DNA of 64,000 bases, taken from the NCBI GenBank assembly GCA_017301995.1, contig JAFLEH010000035.1, positions 17,343-81,342 on the forward strand, given 5' to 3'. Below, one piece after another: positions 63,028 through 64,000 of the stretch. The translations under genes were made by a program, and so were the position numbers. Within the stretch, counting starts at the first letter, position 1; every line of letters begins with the position of its first letter. The stretch is from Verrucomicrobiota bacterium. Its GTDB lineage: Bacteria > Verrucomicrobiota > Verrucomicrobiia > Verrucomicrobiales > Akkermansiaceae. The notes beneath the pieces are model-generated. The model was not told the DNA's origin. It searched no databases and was given only the letters and a program-made list of their open reading frames with translations.

Positions 63028-63047
63028 GAGGACTTCGGCGTTCGCTT
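62921..63047 (+). other. attC site of cassette B
   Basis: R'' GAGCGAAC (62921-62928) is the exact reverse complement of the cassette's own first bases GTTCGCTC (62576-62583). The stem arms ctctcaacacctgccc (62938-62953) and gggcaggtgtgagag (63016-63030) pair over 15 bp with one extra A on the left. R' is GTTCGCTT (63040-63047). One unpaired base in the stem, the R''/R' identity and a length of 127 bp are typical of attC. Confidence 0.85.
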
Positions 63048-63064
63048 CAAAACACAGAACACCA

Positions 63065-63388
63065 ATGAAACTCGAAGACCTCAACGCACTGCACGCAAAC
63101 CCAAATAACTGGCATCTCGTGTTCATCTATTTTGCACCAGAAGATCCTCGAATCGTCGTCAAGAAGCGGATTGGTGTTATGGGGTGGACTGTCAATTTCG
63201 CGCGTCCTATGGCGATTCCCTTCTGCTGTGCTCTAATTGCTTCCGTCTATGGCTTCATGAAGGTTGCCGATTCTGTAGTAACATCCAGTCAAGGTTATTG
63301 GCTGTCAGTTTTTCTACTCATCATGCTTATCGTTAGTTTGTGTGGTTGGATGTCAAATCCACGCCGATATATAACCCAAAGCGAATAA
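63065..63388 (+). CDS. Integron cassette gene C: DUF5808-like small membrane protein
   Basis: A 107-residue protein that starts 18 bp after the cassette's R' sequence. 'NPNNWHLVFIYFAPEDPRIVVKKR' with 'GWTVNFARPMAIPF' is the DUF5808 pattern as I know it (NPxNW...YxxPxDPRxxVPKRxGxGWTLNFAxP). Two hydrophobic segments follow (about 49-66 and 79-95). The function of the family is unknown; related domains occur beside transporters and in integron cassettes. The stop codon lies within R'' of its attC, the usual arrangement. Confidence 0.75.
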   Translation: MKLEDLNALHANPNNWHLVFIYFAPEDPRIVVKKRIGVMGWTVNFARPMAIPFCCALIASVYGFMKVADSVVTSSQGYWLSVFLLIMLIVSLCGWMSNPRRYITQSE

Positions 63389-63474
63389 GCCGTGCCTCCT
63401 AACGGGCCATAAGCATCTCAATTTCTTTCCGTTTTCCATTCAATCGCTCCCGTAGGAGCACTCAAACGTTCGGC
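63379..63474 (+). other. attC site of cassette C
   Basis: R'' aagcgaa (63379-63385) is the reverse complement of the cassette start TTCGCTT (63041-63047). The left arm GTGCCTCCTAACGGG (63392-63406) pairs with CCCGTAGGAGCAC (63449-63461): 13 bp with two unpaired bases (C and A) on the left. R' is GTTCGGC (63468-63474), preceded by ctcaaac as in classical sites. The cassette spans 63041-63468. Confidence 0.88.
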
Positions 63475-63483
63475 AGAAGAGAC

Positions 63484-63897
63484 ATGCCAATCCAATACGA
63501 ACATAGCCGTGCGATAAGCCGAGATGAATTCACGGGTTTGCTTGGGCGGTCGACACTCGCGGAGAGACGACCGGTCGACGATGCACCGTGCATCGAAGGA
63601 ATGCTAATGCACGCCAATCTGCTTTGCACAGCATGGGACGGAGAGACACTTGTTGGGGTAGCCAGATCGGTCACAGATTTTGTATACTGTTGTTATTTGT
63701 CTGATCTAGCAGTTGACCGTGCCTATCAGAAGCAAGGTATTGGTCGTGAGTTGATTCGTCTGACTCAGTCCCAGCTCGGCGAACGAGCCACGATCATTCT
63801 CCTATCTGCCCCCAATGCCACTGAGTATTATCCAAGGATAGGATTTAAGCCCCATGATTCCGCATGGATTATCCCTGCAAGAGAAATCCTAGAATGA
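63484..63897 (+). CDS. Integron cassette gene D: GNAT family N-acetyltransferase
   Basis: A 137-residue protein starting 15 bp after the cassette boundary. The acetyl-CoA motif A is 'YLSDLAVDRAYQKQGIGREL' (Q-x-x-G-I-G-R), preceded by 'LVGVARSVTDF' (strand 4 region) and followed by 'LLSAPNATEYYPRIGFKPHD' (motif B with the usual Tyr). These short single-domain GNATs acetylate amines of small molecules, peptides or toxin-type targets; the acceptor is not predictable. GNAT genes are among the commonest cassette cargo. Base composition is AT-rich. Confidence 0.88.
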   Translation: MPIQYEHSRAISRDEFTGLLGRSTLAERRPVDDAPCIEGMLMHANLLCTAWDGETLVGVARSVTDFVYCCYLSDLAVDRAYQKQGIGRELIRLTQSQLGERATIILLSAPNATEYYPRIGFKPHDSAWIIPAREILE

Positions 63898-63906
63898 AAT
63901 CACAGA

Positions 63907-64000
63907 GCCGAACAAGTCGTGCCTCCTAACGGGCCAAAAGCAACTCAATCTCATGCCAATTACCATTCACTCACGCCCGCAGGAGCACTCAATCGTTCGA
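63907..64000 (+). other. attC site of cassette D (reaches the window end)
   Basis: R'' GCCGAAC (63907-63913) is the reverse complement of the cassette start GTTCGGC (63468-63474). The arm GTGCCTCCTAACGGG (63919-63933) is identical to that of attC C and pairs with cccgcaggagcac (63976-63988), again with unpaired bases. R' begins at G63995 (GTTCGA). The next cassette starts at 63996, so the array continues outside the window. Confidence 0.87.

Overview
The window is a chromosomal segment of a GC-rich bacterium, most probably of the Verrucomicrobiota (Verrucomicrobiae; a Luteolibacter/Haloferula-like relative). The indications are very large secreted proteins built from autotransporter-type beta-strand repeats, RCC1 and Ig-like modules, a lone EboE homologue, a sialate-esterase/L-fucose-isomerase type of carbohydrate metabolism, and abundant REP-like and 'atccgtg' intergenic repeats. 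No database search was possible, so the phylum is inferred from gene content.

Layout. 1-13.4 kb: the 3' part of a giant extracellular protein (toroid-like N-terminal domain, then adhesin-type modules), a Gfo/Idh/MocA oxidoreductase and L-fucose isomerase. 13.5-24.4 kb: a 3374-residue secreted protein that reads as six complete seven-bladed RCC1 propellers separated by Ig-like domains, then a small exported protein and tRNA-Phe. 24.6-28.2 kb: a HAD phosphatase behind a sigma-54-type promoter, and FtsK. 28.2-31.8 kb: a low-GC accessory island with two Rhs remnants sharing a duplicated 0.2 kb segment, plus small lipoproteins and an FGE-fold lipoprotein. 31.8-46.7 kb: sialate O-acetylesterase, a lone nuoF, a lone eboE, cinA, a GH75 chitosanase-like protein, fabG, sixA-like phosphatase, an AI-2E-type transporter and a zinc-ribbon membrane protein. 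46.7-57.8 kb: tRNA-Ser and housekeeping genes (metallophosphoesterase, squalene/phytoene synthase family, esterase, class V aminotransferase, TIM-barrel epimerase, dGTPase, ftsY, bioF-like, D-Ala-D-Ala carboxypeptidase, hisI, rplS). 57.9-60.9 kb: three genes in one direction ending in a YdjY-domain protein translationally coupled to a secreted alpha/alpha-toroid protein. 60.9-61.7 kb: dense REP-like repeats.

The last 2.3 kb is the most notable region: a chromosomal integron. A decayed integron-type tyrosine integrase (minus strand) faces away from an array of at least four cassettes (plus strand). Three attC sites can be folded by eye. Each has an R'' sequence that is the exact reverse complement of the R' half at the start of its own cassette, plus a near-perfect stem with one to three unpaired bases. 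Cassette products are a small membrane protein, a DUF5808-like protein and a GNAT acetyltransferase. The array continues beyond the window.

Other structural observations: a CTAAC/GTTAG pentamer used far more often than expected and at the cost of rare codons, four promoter-like sequences that would give near-leaderless mRNAs, and GTAG-headed hairpins that predict a RAYT transposase elsewhere in the genome.
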